From assembly GCF_016811915.1 (NCBI RefSeq), contig NZ_CP069127.1, positions 5,520,001 to 5,584,000 on the forward strand: a stretch of 64,000 bases of DNA, read 5' to 3'. The notes beneath the pieces are model-generated. The model ran no database searches. It saw nothing but the letters and a program-made list of their open reading frames with translations, and was not told where the DNA came from. The DNA comes from Brevibacillus choshinensis. GTDB taxonomy: Bacteria > Bacillota > Bacilli > Brevibacillales > Brevibacillaceae. Position numbers and translations under genes: made by a program. This document shows, in pieces, positions 49,420-58,144 of the stretch. Numbering within the stretch: the stretch's first letter is position 1; each line of letters begins with the position of its first letter.

Positions 49420-50453
49420 AAGAGTATCTTTCTCTGCGAATTGGCAAACGACTTACTTCGTACCAGCTACATAAGAAAACCCTGGTCTTTAGTCTGGTCG
49501 CGTTTCTTTTGACCATCGTCGTGGCCATTGTCAGTTTGGGCATGGGCGAAATGAAGATTGCGCCTTGGGACGTTCTCAAAGCTCTTCTGGGCATTGGCTC
49601 CGAGCAAGATGCCCTGATCGTTCAGCAATTCCGTCTACCTCGCATTCTCGTCGCGATCTTGGTAGGAGCCGCTCTTGCCGCTGCAGGCGCCATCATGCAA
49701 GGGATTGTCCGCAATCCACTAGCTGCTCCCGACATTCTCGGCGTATCTGGCGGAGCCTCGATTGCGGCTGTCGGCTTCTTGCTTTTATTTGAAACGGCGA
49801 GCATTAAATGGCTGCCTCCCATCGCTTTTCTGGGCGCGATGCTGACTACGCTGCTCTTGTACGCTTTGGCTTGGAAGCAGGGCGTAACACCGCTTCGACT
49901 CGTGATGATCGGGGTCGGGATCAAGATTGCCGCGGGAGCGATCGTTACCATCCTCATCATGTTCAGCCCGTTCCTCTTGCAAAACAAGGCGTTGCTCTGG
50001 CTCACGGGCAGTATTTATGGAGTCGACTGGAACGATGTAACCATGATTCTCCCTTGGGTAATCATTCTGATTCTGGTTGCCGCTGTACTCGCTCGGCGCG
50101 TGAACATCCAGCAGCTGGGGGATGATATCGCTACCAGTCTCGGAAGCTTCCTTCAGTGGGACCGCTTTGCTCTACTGATGATCTGCGCCGCGTTGACAGG
50201 AACAGCCGTTTCGGTCGGTGGCGACATCAGTTTCGTAGCCTTACTGGCGCCACACATCGCCAAACAGTTGATCGGACCGTCCTTTGGAGGAGCTTTGCCC
50301 CTCTCGGCCTTTGTCGGAGCATTGATCGTATTGAGCGCAGATTTAGTTGCCCGAATCGCTTTTACACCCATTGAAGTACCGGTCGGAGTCTTCACCTCAG
50401 CAATCGGCGCACCGTTCTTCATTTATCTTCTTTACAAAAATCGAAATCGTTAA
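49416..50453 (+). CDS. Iron-siderophore ABC transporter permease (second subunit)
   Basis: 345 residues, FecCD family. Motifs: IVQQFRLPRILVAILVGAALAAAGAIMQGIVRNPLAAPDILGVSGGAS and GDISFVALLAPHIAKQLIGPS. With the previous gene it forms a heterodimeric channel. Translationally coupled to the first permease; the ATPase gene starts 20 bp downstream. Confidence 0.93.
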   Translation: MKEYLSLRIGKRLTSYQLHKKTLVFSLVAFLLTIVVAIVSLGMGEMKIAPWDVLKALLGIGSEQDALIVQQFRLPRILVAILVGAALAAAGAIMQGIVRNPLAAPDILGVSGGASIAAVGFLLLFETASIKWLPPIAFLGAMLTTLLLYALAWKQGVTPLRLVMIGVGIKIAAGAIVTILIMFSPFLLQNKALLWLTGSIYGVDWNDVTMILPWVIILILVAAVLARRVNIQQLGDDIATSLGSFLQWDRFALLMICAALTGTAVSVGGDISFVALLAPHIAKQLIGPSFGGALPLSAFVGALIVLSADLVARIAFTPIEVPVGVFTSAIGAPFFIYLLYKNRNR

Positions 50454-50473
50454 CGGAAGGAGACGTACGAACC

Positions 50474-51304
50474 ATGCAAGCTCTGGAAACCCGCCAGCTC
50501 ACGTTGTCCTATGGAGATCGCAATATCATCGAGGCACTGGACCTGAATATCCCGCGCGGAAAAATTACCGTCTTTATCGGAAGCAATGGATGCGGTAAAT
50601 CGACGCTGCTTCGTTCTTTGGCCCGCCTGCTCAAACCGAAAGAAGGCGCGATCCTGCTAGAGGGAGAGTCGATCGCCAAGCGTTCGACCAAAGAAGTGGC
50701 AAAACGACTCGCCATCCTGCCGCAAGGGCCGACAGCTCCAGAGGGCTTGACCGTTCTGCAGCTCGTCAAACAAGGTCGTTATCCGTATCAGAACTGGCTC
50801 CAGCAATGGTCGGAGGAAGATGAGAAAATGGTGAGCAGAGCGCTCGAAGCCACTCAGCTCACCTCCCTCTCCAATCGTCCGGTCGACTCTCTCTCGGGTG
50901 GTCAGCGGCAACGGGCTTGGATCGCCATGACACTGGCACAGGGGACAGAGACCATCTTGCTGGACGAACCGACTACCTATCTCGACATGTCGCATCAGAT
51001 TGAAATTCTGGATTTGCTCTTTGAATTGAATGAAACCGAGCAACGAACGATCGTCATGGTGCTGCATGATCTCAATCTGGCTTGCCGCTATGCGCACCAT
51101 ATTGTCGCAGTCCACAATCAGACCGTCGTGGCTGAGGGTGCACCTGATGACGTGTTGACGACAGATCTCGTGCGCACGGTGTTCGATATGGATTGCCAGA
51201 TCACGCTGGACCCGCTGTACGGCACACCGATGTGCATCCCTTACAGCAAGAGCCGCTTGGCTGCCGCTGTTCTGGAACGCAAGCCAGCCGCATTACTCTC
51301 TTGA
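50474..51304 (+). CDS. Iron-siderophore ABC transporter ATPase (YusV/FecE-type)
   Basis: 276 residues. Walker A GSNGCGKSTL, Q-loop LPQGP, signature LSGGQRQR, Walker B ILLDEPTTYLDMSHQ, H-loop VLHDLNLA. Energises the two permeases. AAGGAGACG lies upstream of the ATG. It resembles YusV of Bacillus, which serves several siderophore systems. A terminator follows. Confidence 0.95.
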   Translation: MQALETRQLTLSYGDRNIIEALDLNIPRGKITVFIGSNGCGKSTLLRSLARLLKPKEGAILLEGESIAKRSTKEVAKRLAILPQGPTAPEGLTVLQLVKQGRYPYQNWLQQWSEEDEKMVSRALEATQLTSLSNRPVDSLSGGQRQRAWIAMTLAQGTETILLDEPTTYLDMSHQIEILDLLFELNETEQRTIVMVLHDLNLACRYAHHIVAVHNQTVVAEGAPDDVLTTDLVRTVFDMDCQITLDPLYGTPMCIPYSKSRLAAAVLERKPAALLS

Positions 51305-51307
51305 TCG

Positions 51308-51344
51308 CAAAAACTGCCCCTCGCATGGGAGCAGTTTTTTTGTT
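51308..51344 (+). terminator. Terminator of the iron-uptake operon
   Basis: AAAAACTGC, then partially paired loop, GCAGTTTTTTT. Confidence 0.85.
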
Positions 51345-51449
51345 TGCATCAACCGTCACATCGGTGGAGTTGATAGGCACTTTCCGGCATTCCCCCATAC
51401 ACTGTACTATCTGTTGGATCACCCTCGGAAAGGGAAAGGAGAGCTCGTG

Positions 51450-52076
51450 ATGCAGCCAGAAACAACATCCATCAAAGAAAACCAGCACTCGCTGATGCCG
51501 AACGTTCCTCCCTTGTTAGACAATCTCCTGCGCGAGGTGGGCATCTGTGTCCCAAAGGTGTATGATTGGCTGCTTGCGACCAGCTGGGAGCGTTTTAAGC
51601 TATCCCTGCCCGTTCATTTCCGCCCGCTGATACAGGCCGAAGAGATCAGCGTACATTGCCTGGATCCCTTTTCCCCTATGCGTTCCACCGACCGCTCCTG
51701 CTGTGTTCTTGCCGAGCCTCGCAAACTCAACCTCCTGGTAAAAGGCAATGTCGTTCCGTCTGCCATCATCCGAACACTATTCCAGACCAGCGTAGCCCTT
51801 TATTTCTTTGCGGGTCATCGGCTTCTGTTCGACTATTATGCGCCCATACATATGGTAACGGAAAGTGTCGTTTGCCTGCCGGAGCCACTGAACGAGAAAA
51901 ACGTTCGGTGCCGTATCGCTGCTGGAGAGTGTACCCCCTTTACCGGATTTTTGCGGAGCGGCATGATCGAGCTGGAGCTGTTTTTGATTCAAGAAATCAG
52001 CGTGGAGACACAGGCGATCCTGGAGGTCACTGCCAAAGCCTGTACCCCTCGCATCGACCGCATTCCATCCCTGTAA
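51450..52076 (+). CDS. Hypothetical protein, possible SPOCS/DUF3794-like
   Basis: 208 residues, no signal peptide or membrane helix. Rich in beta-type sequence with scattered cysteines (SCC, CTPFTG, ACTPR). The C-terminal half, with alternating hydrophobic residues (FLRSGMIELELFLIQEISVETQAILEV), recalls SPOCS/DUF3794 repeats of spore-associated proteins, but I am not certain. AAAGGAGAG lies eight bases before the ATG. It has its own upstream region after the iron-operon terminator and ends at a strong terminator convergent with eno. Confidence 0.6.
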   Translation: MQPETTSIKENQHSLMPNVPPLLDNLLREVGICVPKVYDWLLATSWERFKLSLPVHFRPLIQAEEISVHCLDPFSPMRSTDRSCCVLAEPRKLNLLVKGNVVPSAIIRTLFQTSVALYFFAGHRLLFDYYAPIHMVTESVVCLPEPLNEKNVRCRIAAGECTPFTGFLRSGMIELELFLIQEISVETQAILEVTAKACTPRIDRIPSL

Positions 52077-52080
52077 ATAA

Positions 52081-52124
52081 AAGGGCTGTATCCACGCTCG
52101 AAAGCTTCGTGGATACAGCCCTTG
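52081..52124. terminator. Bidirectional terminator after eno and the hypothetical gene
   Basis: AAGGGCTGTATCCACG / CGTGGATACAGCCCTT, 16-base perfect stem. Confidence 0.95.
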
Positions 52125-52140
52125 TCTTATGTCAGCATTC

Positions 52141-53427
52141 TTATTTTTTCAGGTTGTAGAAAGCTGCACGGCCGCCAAAACGGGAAGTGTCGCCCAGCTC
52201 GTCCTCGATGCGGAGCAATTGGTTGTACTTCGCTACGCGGTCGGTACGGGAAGGGGCACCTGTCTTGATTTGGCCAGCGTTTGTCGCTACCGCAATATCA
52301 GAGATGGTGGAGTCTTCGGTTTCACCGGAACGGTGGGAGATGACCGCTGTGTAGCCTGCGCGCTTCGCCATTTCGATTGCTTCGAAGGTCTCTGTGAGCG
52401 TACCGATTTGGTTTACTTTCACCAGGATGGAGTTTCCTGTTGCAGTCTCAATACCACGTGCCAGGCGCTCTGTGTTGGTTACGAACAGGTCGTCCCCTAC
52501 GAGCTGCACTTTGCTGCCCAGTTTGTCAGTCAGCGCTTTCCAGCCATCCCAGTCATCTTCGGACAGACCGTCTTCGATGGAGATGATTGGGTATTTGCTT
52601 ACCAGATCTTCGTAGAACGCGATCATTTCTTCGGTTGTTTTCACAACGCCTTCGCCTTCGAAGTGGTATTTGCCGTCTTTGTACATCTCAGTAGCCGCTA
52701 CGTCGAGCGCGAGGAATACGTCTTTGCCCGGCTCGTAGCCAGCTGCTTGGATCGCAGCCAGAATTGTAGTGATCGCTTCTTCGTTGGATTTCAGGTTTGG
52801 TGCAAAACCGCCCTCATCCCCTACTGCCGTGCTCAGTCCTTTTTCGGACAGCACTTTTTTCAGGGAGTGGAAGATTTCCGCGCCTGTGCGCAGAGCTTCT
52901 TTAAAGGATTCTGCCCCTACCGGCATCACCATGAATTCTTGAATGTCGACAGTGTTGTCCGCATGCTTACCACCGTTGAGGATGTTCATCATCGGTACTG
53001 GCAGTGTTCTTGCGTTGAATCCGCCCAGGTAGTTGTACAGTGGCAGACCCAGAGAATCCGCTGCGGCACGAGCTACAGCCATGGATACGCCCAGGATTGC
53101 ATTTGCACCCAGCTTGCCTTTGTTATCGGTACCATCGAGTTGGAGCATCGCCATATCTACGCCGACTTGATCCAGCGCATCCATGCCGATCAGCTCAGGA
53201 GCGATGATTTCGTTTACGTTTTCGACTGCTTTCAGTACACCTTTGCCCAGATAGCGGGATTTGTCGCCATCGCGCAGCTCAACGGCTTCATAAGCGCCAG
53301 TGGAAGCGCCCGATGGAACAGCGGCGCGGCCCATAGAACCGTCTTCCAAATATACTTCCACTTCCACGGTCGGGTTACCGCGGGAATCCATAATTTCGCG
53401 TGCATAGATGTCAGTAATCATCGCCAT
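52141..53427 (-). CDS. eno: Enolase
   Basis: 428 residues, normal for the family. Converts 2-phosphoglycerate to phosphoenolpyruvate. Motifs: AREIMDSRGNPTVEVEV, PSGASTGAYEAVELRDGD, MMNILNGGKHADN (moonlighting/active site), SIEDGLSEDDWDGW (metal Asp/Glu), VKVNQIGTLTET (catalytic Lys region) and SHRSGETEDS. Last gene of the glycolytic operon, 89 bp after gpmI, ending in a strong terminator. Ribosome binding site AAAGGAGATGG. Confidence 0.98.
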   Translation of the reverse strand: MAMITDIYAREIMDSRGNPTVEVEVYLEDGSMGRAAVPSGASTGAYEAVELRDGDKSRYLGKGVLKAVENVNEIIAPELIGMDALDQVGVDMAMLQLDGTDNKGKLGANAILGVSMAVARAAADSLGLPLYNYLGGFNARTLPVPMMNILNGGKHADNTVDIQEFMVMPVGAESFKEALRTGAEIFHSLKKVLSEKGLSTAVGDEGGFAPNLKSNEEAITTILAAIQAAGYEPGKDVFLALDVAATEMYKDGKYHFEGEGVVKTTEEMIAFYEDLVSKYPIISIEDGLSEDDWDGWKALTDKLGSKVQLVGDDLFVTNTERLARGIETATGNSILVKVNQIGTLTETFEAIEMAKRAGYTAVISHRSGETEDSTISDIAVATNAGQIKTGAPSRTDRVAKYNQLLRIEDELGDTSRFGGRAAFYNLKK

Positions 53428-53516
53428 TTCTCATCCATCTCCTTTGTTTTCGAGCGGTCCCCCGCATTTATTTACAGCTTACACTCATACACCATTTCAG
53501 TTTGTGCCAGAGCGAG

Positions 53517-55058
53517 CTATTTTGCAAGTAACGATTTGCCTGACATTTCCGTAGGTTGCGGGACACCCAAGAGGGCCAGCAGCGTAGGTGAGAGATCAGC
53601 CAAAATGCCGTCTTCCCGGAGCGCTACACCTTCTTTGGTCACGATGACAGGCACAGGATACGTACTGTGCGACGTGATCGGACGACCGGCCGGATCCAGC
53701 ATCAGATCAGCGTTGCCGTGGTCGGCAGTGATGACCGCAACTCCACCTTTAGCCGTGATTGCCTCTACCACACGTCCCAGGCATGCATCCACGGTTTCCA
53801 CCGCCTTGATGGTCGGCTCCATGAGTCCGGAGTGCCCCACCATGTCGCAGTTGGCGAAGTTGAGAATGATTGCGTCAAAGTTCTCCGCTTCGATTTCCGC
53901 TACGACCGCATCCGTCAGCTCGTTCGCGCTCATCTCCGGCTGCAGATCGTAGGTTGCTACTTTTGGCGATGGGATCAAAATGCGAGTCTCACCTGGATAC
54001 TCCTGTTCACGTCCGCCGCTAAAGAAGAACGTCACGTGCGGGTATTTTTCCGTTTCCGCGATTCGCAGCTGTTTGAGACCTTGCTGGGACAGAACTTCCC
54101 CGAGCGTATTGTCCAGGTTGGAAGGCTTGTAAGCCACATATCCGTCTACGGACTCGGAGAAATGCGTCAGGCAGACGAAGTGCAGATGGCGAGGATGATT
54201 TTCTCCCCGATCGAATCCGCGGAAGTCCTCGTTGGTAAACGCCTGTGAGATCTGGATCGCACGGTCTGGACGGAAATTGTAAAAGATGATGGCATCTTCG
54301 TCTTGAATGGTCGAAACAGGGGCACCCTGCTCATCCACAATGACGGTTGGCATGACGAATTCGTCCATGATCGACCTCTCATAGGATTCCTTCACAGCCT
54401 CGATCGGATCCTGGTATTGCGGCGCATCCGCGTACACCATGGCGCGGTACGCTTTCTCGATCCGCTCCCAGCGCTTGTCACGGTCCATCGCGTAGTAACG
54501 GCCTTGCACCGTGGCGATTTGTCCAACCCCGATTTCCTCAATCTTGGCTTGAAGCTGCTCGATATACCCCACAGCACTGTCCGGCGATACATCTCGTCCG
54601 TCCAGAAAGCCGTGAATGAATACCCGATCAAAGTTTTGCTTCTTCGCCATTTCGAGAATCGCAAACAAATGCGCAATATGGCTGTGCACGCCACCGTCTG
54701 ACAGAAGTCCGAACAGGTGCATCTGCTTGTTCTTTTCCTTTACGTGACGGAACGCATCCAGCAGCGTCTCGTTTTCAAAGAACTCGCCTTCCCGAATCGA
54801 TTTGGTGATGCGCGTGAGATCCTGATACACCACGCGTCCTGCTCCGATGTTCAGATGACCCACTTCAGAGTTGCCCATCTGCCCCTCTGGCAATCCGACA
54901 GCGAGCCCGCTCGCTTCCAGAGTGGCATGGGGATATTGATTCCAGTAACGGTCAAAATTCGGTTTTTTCGCTTGCGCTACCGCATTGCCATACGTCTCGT
55001 CCCGCAGGGCAAAGCCATCCAAGATCAGCAGCGCAACCGGTTTCGGCCGGTTTGCCAT
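53517..55058 (-). CDS. gpmI: 2,3-bisphosphoglycerate-independent phosphoglycerate mutase
   Basis: 513 residues. Alkaline-phosphatase fold with the phospho-serine in MGNSEVGHLNIGAGRVVYQ, metal-site DGFALRDET at the N-terminus, and DHGNADLML near the C-terminus. Mn-dependent interconversion of 3- and 2-phosphoglycerate. It starts 12 bp after tpiA; GGAGGAG precedes the ATG. Confidence 0.98.
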   Translation of the reverse strand: MANRPKPVALLILDGFALRDETYGNAVAQAKKPNFDRYWNQYPHATLEASGLAVGLPEGQMGNSEVGHLNIGAGRVVYQDLTRITKSIREGEFFENETLLDAFRHVKEKNKQMHLFGLLSDGGVHSHIAHLFAILEMAKKQNFDRVFIHGFLDGRDVSPDSAVGYIEQLQAKIEEIGVGQIATVQGRYYAMDRDKRWERIEKAYRAMVYADAPQYQDPIEAVKESYERSIMDEFVMPTVIVDEQGAPVSTIQDEDAIIFYNFRPDRAIQISQAFTNEDFRGFDRGENHPRHLHFVCLTHFSESVDGYVAYKPSNLDNTLGEVLSQQGLKQLRIAETEKYPHVTFFFSGGREQEYPGETRILIPSPKVATYDLQPEMSANELTDAVVAEIEAENFDAIILNFANCDMVGHSGLMEPTIKAVETVDACLGRVVEAITAKGGVAVITADHGNADLMLDPAGRPITSHSTYPVPVIVTKEGVALREDGILADLSPTLLALLGVPQPTEMSGKSLLAK

Positions 55059-55070
55059 CTGTTTCTCCTC

Positions 55071-55829
55071 CTATTCTTGCGATGCTCCGTTTACGAGCTG
55101 CAAGTAACTTTCAGGGGCCAAGCTAGCTCCTCCTACCAACGCTCCGTCGATATCCGGCTGAGCCATGTAGCTGGCGATGTTCTCCGGCTTGACACTTCCG
55201 CCGTATTGAATCCGTACTTTCTCAGCCGTCTCTTGGCCGAAGAGCTCCGCGATTGCCTGGCGAATGATCGCAATCGTCTCATTGGCATCCTCCGCCGTGG
55301 AAGACTTGCCGGTGCCAATCGCCCAGATCGGTTCGTAGGCGATGACAACATTCGCGAGCTGTGCTGCTGTAAGGCCTGCCAAAGCGCCCCCGGTCTGCGT
55401 ACGGACGACACTTGCCGTCTCGCCTGCTTCGCGCTGCTCCAGACTCTCCCCTACACATACGATCGGAATCAGCTCATGCTTCAGGGCAGCATGCACTTTT
55501 TTATTCACGGTCTCATCCGTCTCATTGAAGTATTGACGGCGCTCGGAATGGCCGAGAATGACATACTTCACGCCGATTTCCTTCAGCATGCTCGCGCTGA
55601 TCTCACCGGTGAATGCCCCTTGCTCTTCAAAATGCATGTTTTGTGCGCCGAGCGCGATGTCCGTGCCGTCAAAGATTTGACCCAGTGCAGGCAGAGCGGT
55701 GAAAGGAGCGCAAACGACTTTCTCCACTCCGGCCTTTGTGCTGCCAGCCTTGGCTTCCTGCGCAAACGCCGTCGCCTCGGCAATCGTCTTGAACATCTTC
55801 CAGTTTCCCGCGATAATTGGTGTTCTCAA
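55071..55829 (-). CDS. tpiA: Triosephosphate isomerase
   Basis: 252 residues. N-terminal IIAGNWKMFKT (Lys of the active site), YVILGHSERRQYF with catalytic His, AYEPIWAIGTGKSS with catalytic Glu and the flexible loop, then IQYGGSVKPEN and GALVGGASL. Interconverts dihydroxyacetone phosphate and glyceraldehyde-3-phosphate. Eleven bases after pgk in the glycolytic operon. Confidence 0.98.
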   Translation of the reverse strand: MRTPIIAGNWKMFKTIAEATAFAQEAKAGSTKAGVEKVVCAPFTALPALGQIFDGTDIALGAQNMHFEEQGAFTGEISASMLKEIGVKYVILGHSERRQYFNETDETVNKKVHAALKHELIPIVCVGESLEQREAGETASVVRTQTGGALAGLTAAQLANVVIAYEPIWAIGTGKSSTAEDANETIAIIRQAIAELFGQETAEKVRIQYGGSVKPENIASYMAQPDIDGALVGGASLAPESYLQLVNGASQE

Positions 55830-55840
55830 GAGATCTCCCC

Positions 55841-57025
55841 CTATTCGTGATCCGCAAGCACCGCTACGCCCGGCAATTCTTTTCCTTCCATGAATTCCAG
55901 GGAAGCACCGCCGCCTGTGGAAATGTGCGTCATTTGTTCCGCGACGCCTGCTTTTTCTACCGCTGCCACGGAGTCACCGCCACCGATGATGGTCGTACCG
56001 GAGCATTCGGCCATCGCCTTTGCTACACCGATCGTTCCCTGTGCAAAGGAATCCATTTCAAACACTCCCATCGGTCCGTTCCACACAACGGTTTTGGAAT
56101 CAACAATCACCCGATGGTATTCTTCCACGGTTTTCGGTCCAATATCGAGTGCCATCCACCCTTCCGGAATCTCATCGATGGACACGGTCTTTTTGTCAGC
56201 ATCCGCTGCAAAACGGTCTGCCACGACTACGTCGACTGGCATGAGCAGCTGCACACCGCGTTCCTTTGCCTGTGCCATCAGCGTGCGTGCCAGATCCAGC
56301 TTGTCTTCCTCACACAAAGAAGCACCGATGCCAAAGCCCTGTGCTTTGAGGAACGTATTTGCCATCCCGCCGCCGATGATCAGATGATCGACTTTGGTCA
56401 GCAAGTTTTCGATGACGGCAATTTTATCTTTAACCTTCGCACCGCCGACAATCGCCGTAAACGGACGGTCTGGATGGGAAAGTGCGCCGCCCATGAAGCG
56501 GATTTCCTTCTCCATCAAGAGTCCTGCCACAGCTGGTATGTACTGAGCGATTCCCGCTGTAGAGGCATGCGCGCGATGGGCTGCCCCGAATGCATCGTTT
56601 ACGAACAAATCAGCAAGTGCTGCAAAGCTTTTCGCTAGTTCCGGATCGTTCTTTTCTTCTCCCGCATGGAAGCGCACGTTTTCAAGCAGGATGACGTCCC
56701 CTGCTTCCATGTTTTTCACTGCCTCTTCCACTTCTGCTCCGATGGAATCATCCAGTTTTTTCACGTCTTTCCCCAGAAGGGAAGACAAATGAGCAGCGAC
56801 CGGGGTCAGACGCATCTCTTCCACTACTTGCCCTTTAGGACGGCCAAAATGGCTTGCCAGGATTACTTTTGCCCCTGCTTCCACCAGGAATCGAATGGTC
56901 GGCACGGCAGCACGGATGCGCGTATCATCGGTGATAATCCCGTCCTGCATTGGCACGTTGAAGTCGACTCGGCAGAAAACACGCTTGCCTGCCAGCTCAA
57001 CATCGCGGATAGATTTCTTGTTCAT
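55841..57025 (-). CDS. pgk: Phosphoglycerate kinase
   Basis: 394 residues. MNKKSIRDVELAGKRVFCRVDFNVPMQDG at the start, the substrate loop ASHFGRPKGQ, VGGAKVKDKI, and the nucleotide site VWNGPMGVFE and IIGGGDSVAAVEKAG. ATP-generating step of glycolysis. Start at 57025, with GGGAGGATC ahead, rather than a longer in-frame start. Separated from gap by about 100 bp with a hairpin. Confidence 0.98.
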   Translation of the reverse strand: MNKKSIRDVELAGKRVFCRVDFNVPMQDGIITDDTRIRAAVPTIRFLVEAGAKVILASHFGRPKGQVVEEMRLTPVAAHLSSLLGKDVKKLDDSIGAEVEEAVKNMEAGDVILLENVRFHAGEEKNDPELAKSFAALADLFVNDAFGAAHRAHASTAGIAQYIPAVAGLLMEKEIRFMGGALSHPDRPFTAIVGGAKVKDKIAVIENLLTKVDHLIIGGGMANTFLKAQGFGIGASLCEEDKLDLARTLMAQAKERGVQLLMPVDVVVADRFAADADKKTVSIDEIPEGWMALDIGPKTVEEYHRVIVDSKTVVWNGPMGVFEMDSFAQGTIGVAKAMAECSGTTIIGGGDSVAAVEKAGVAEQMTHISTGGGASLEFMEGKELPGVAVLADHE

Positions 57026-57072
57026 GAACGATCCTCCCAAATCATTGGCATTTTATTCGGAAAAAAGATATG

Positions 57073-57104
57073 GGAAAAGGGAGATTGCTCTCCCTTTTTT
57101 TCCA
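57073..57104 (-). other. Intercistronic hairpin between gap and pgk
   Basis: AAAGGGAGA / TCTCCCTTTT with a five-base loop. It may be a partial terminator or processing/stability element that makes gap message more abundant than the distal genes, as known for gapA in Bacillus. Confidence 0.55.
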
Positions 57105-57124
57105 CAACAGTTCTATTTTACGTG

Positions 57125-58129
57125 TTACATGCCGCGCTGCGCAACATAATGGCACAAGTCTACGACACGATTTGAGTAACCCCACTCATTATCGTACCAA
57201 GATACTACTTTCACCATGTTTCCTTCTAGGACCATGGTCGACAGTGCATCGATCGTAGAGGAAGCTGGGTTGCCATTATAGTCGGAGGATACCAGCGGAG
57301 CTTCGGAATATCCCAGGATGCCTTTCAGTGGTCCCTCAGCCGCTTCCTTCAGCGCTTGGTTCAGATCTTCAACGGTGACGTCGGCTTTCAGCTCAGCAAC
57401 CAGGTCGACTACCGATACGTTTGGCGTTGGCACGCGCATCGCAAAACCGTTCAGTTTGCCTTTCAGCTCAGGCAGTACGAGTGCCACTGCTTTTGCCGCA
57501 CCAGTGGAAGTAGGAATGATGTTCTCTGCTGCTGCACGAGCACGACGCAGGTCTTTGTGCGGCAGGTCGAGAATTTGCTGGTCGTTGGTGTAGGAGTGAA
57601 CCGTGGTCATCAAGCCGCGCACGATACCGAATTTATCGTTCAACACTTTTGCAAATGGCGCCAGACAGTTGGTCGTGCAGGAAGCGTTGGAGATAACGGT
57701 GTGTGCCGCAGGATCGTATTTGTCTTCGTTTACGCCCATGACGACTGTGATGTCTTCGTTTGTAGCCGGCGCAGAGATGATCACTTTCTTCGCTCCGCCT
57801 TCGAGGTGCTTCGCTGCGTCTTCGCGTTTGGTGAAACGGCCAGTCGATTCTACGACGATCTCCACGCCGTATTCCGCCCATTTCAAAGCCGCTGGATCGC
57901 GCTCCGCGAGTACCTTGATTTCTTTTCCGCCTACGATCAGCGTATTGTCGCCAGCTGTAACTTCCAGATCAAGAACGCCATGCACGGTATCGTATTTCAG
58001 CAGATGCGCCAGAGTTTGCGCGTCTGTCAGGTCGTTCACTGCGACGATTTCTACATTCGGATTGCCCAGCGCTGCACGGAAAACGTTGCGACCAATGCGA
58101 CCAAAACCGTTAATACCAACCTTTACCAT
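57125..58129 (-). CDS. gap: Glyceraldehyde-3-phosphate dehydrogenase, glycolytic type
   Basis: 334 residues. NAD-binding KVGINGFGRIGRNVFRA, D33 in VAVNDLTD (NAD preference), catalytic C151 in SNASCTTNCLAP, VHSYTNDQQILD, RRARAAAENIIPTSTGAAKAV and SWYDNEWGYSNRVVDL. It starts 15 bp after the NhaC-like gene stop with AGGAGGTATTACT as a strong ribosome binding site. Under CggR control as part of the operon; D33 supports the GapA (glycolytic, NAD) type. Confidence 0.98.
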   Translation of the reverse strand: MVKVGINGFGRIGRNVFRAALGNPNVEIVAVNDLTDAQTLAHLLKYDTVHGVLDLEVTAGDNTLIVGGKEIKVLAERDPAALKWAEYGVEIVVESTGRFTKREDAAKHLEGGAKKVIISAPATNEDITVVMGVNEDKYDPAAHTVISNASCTTNCLAPFAKVLNDKFGIVRGLMTTVHSYTNDQQILDLPHKDLRRARAAAENIIPTSTGAAKAVALVLPELKGKLNGFAMRVPTPNVSVVDLVAELKADVTVEDLNQALKEAAEGPLKGILGYSEAPLVSSDYNGNPASSTIDALSTMVLEGNMVKVVSWYDNEWGYSNRVVDLCHYVAQRGM

Positions 58130-58144
58130 AGTAATACCTCCTGC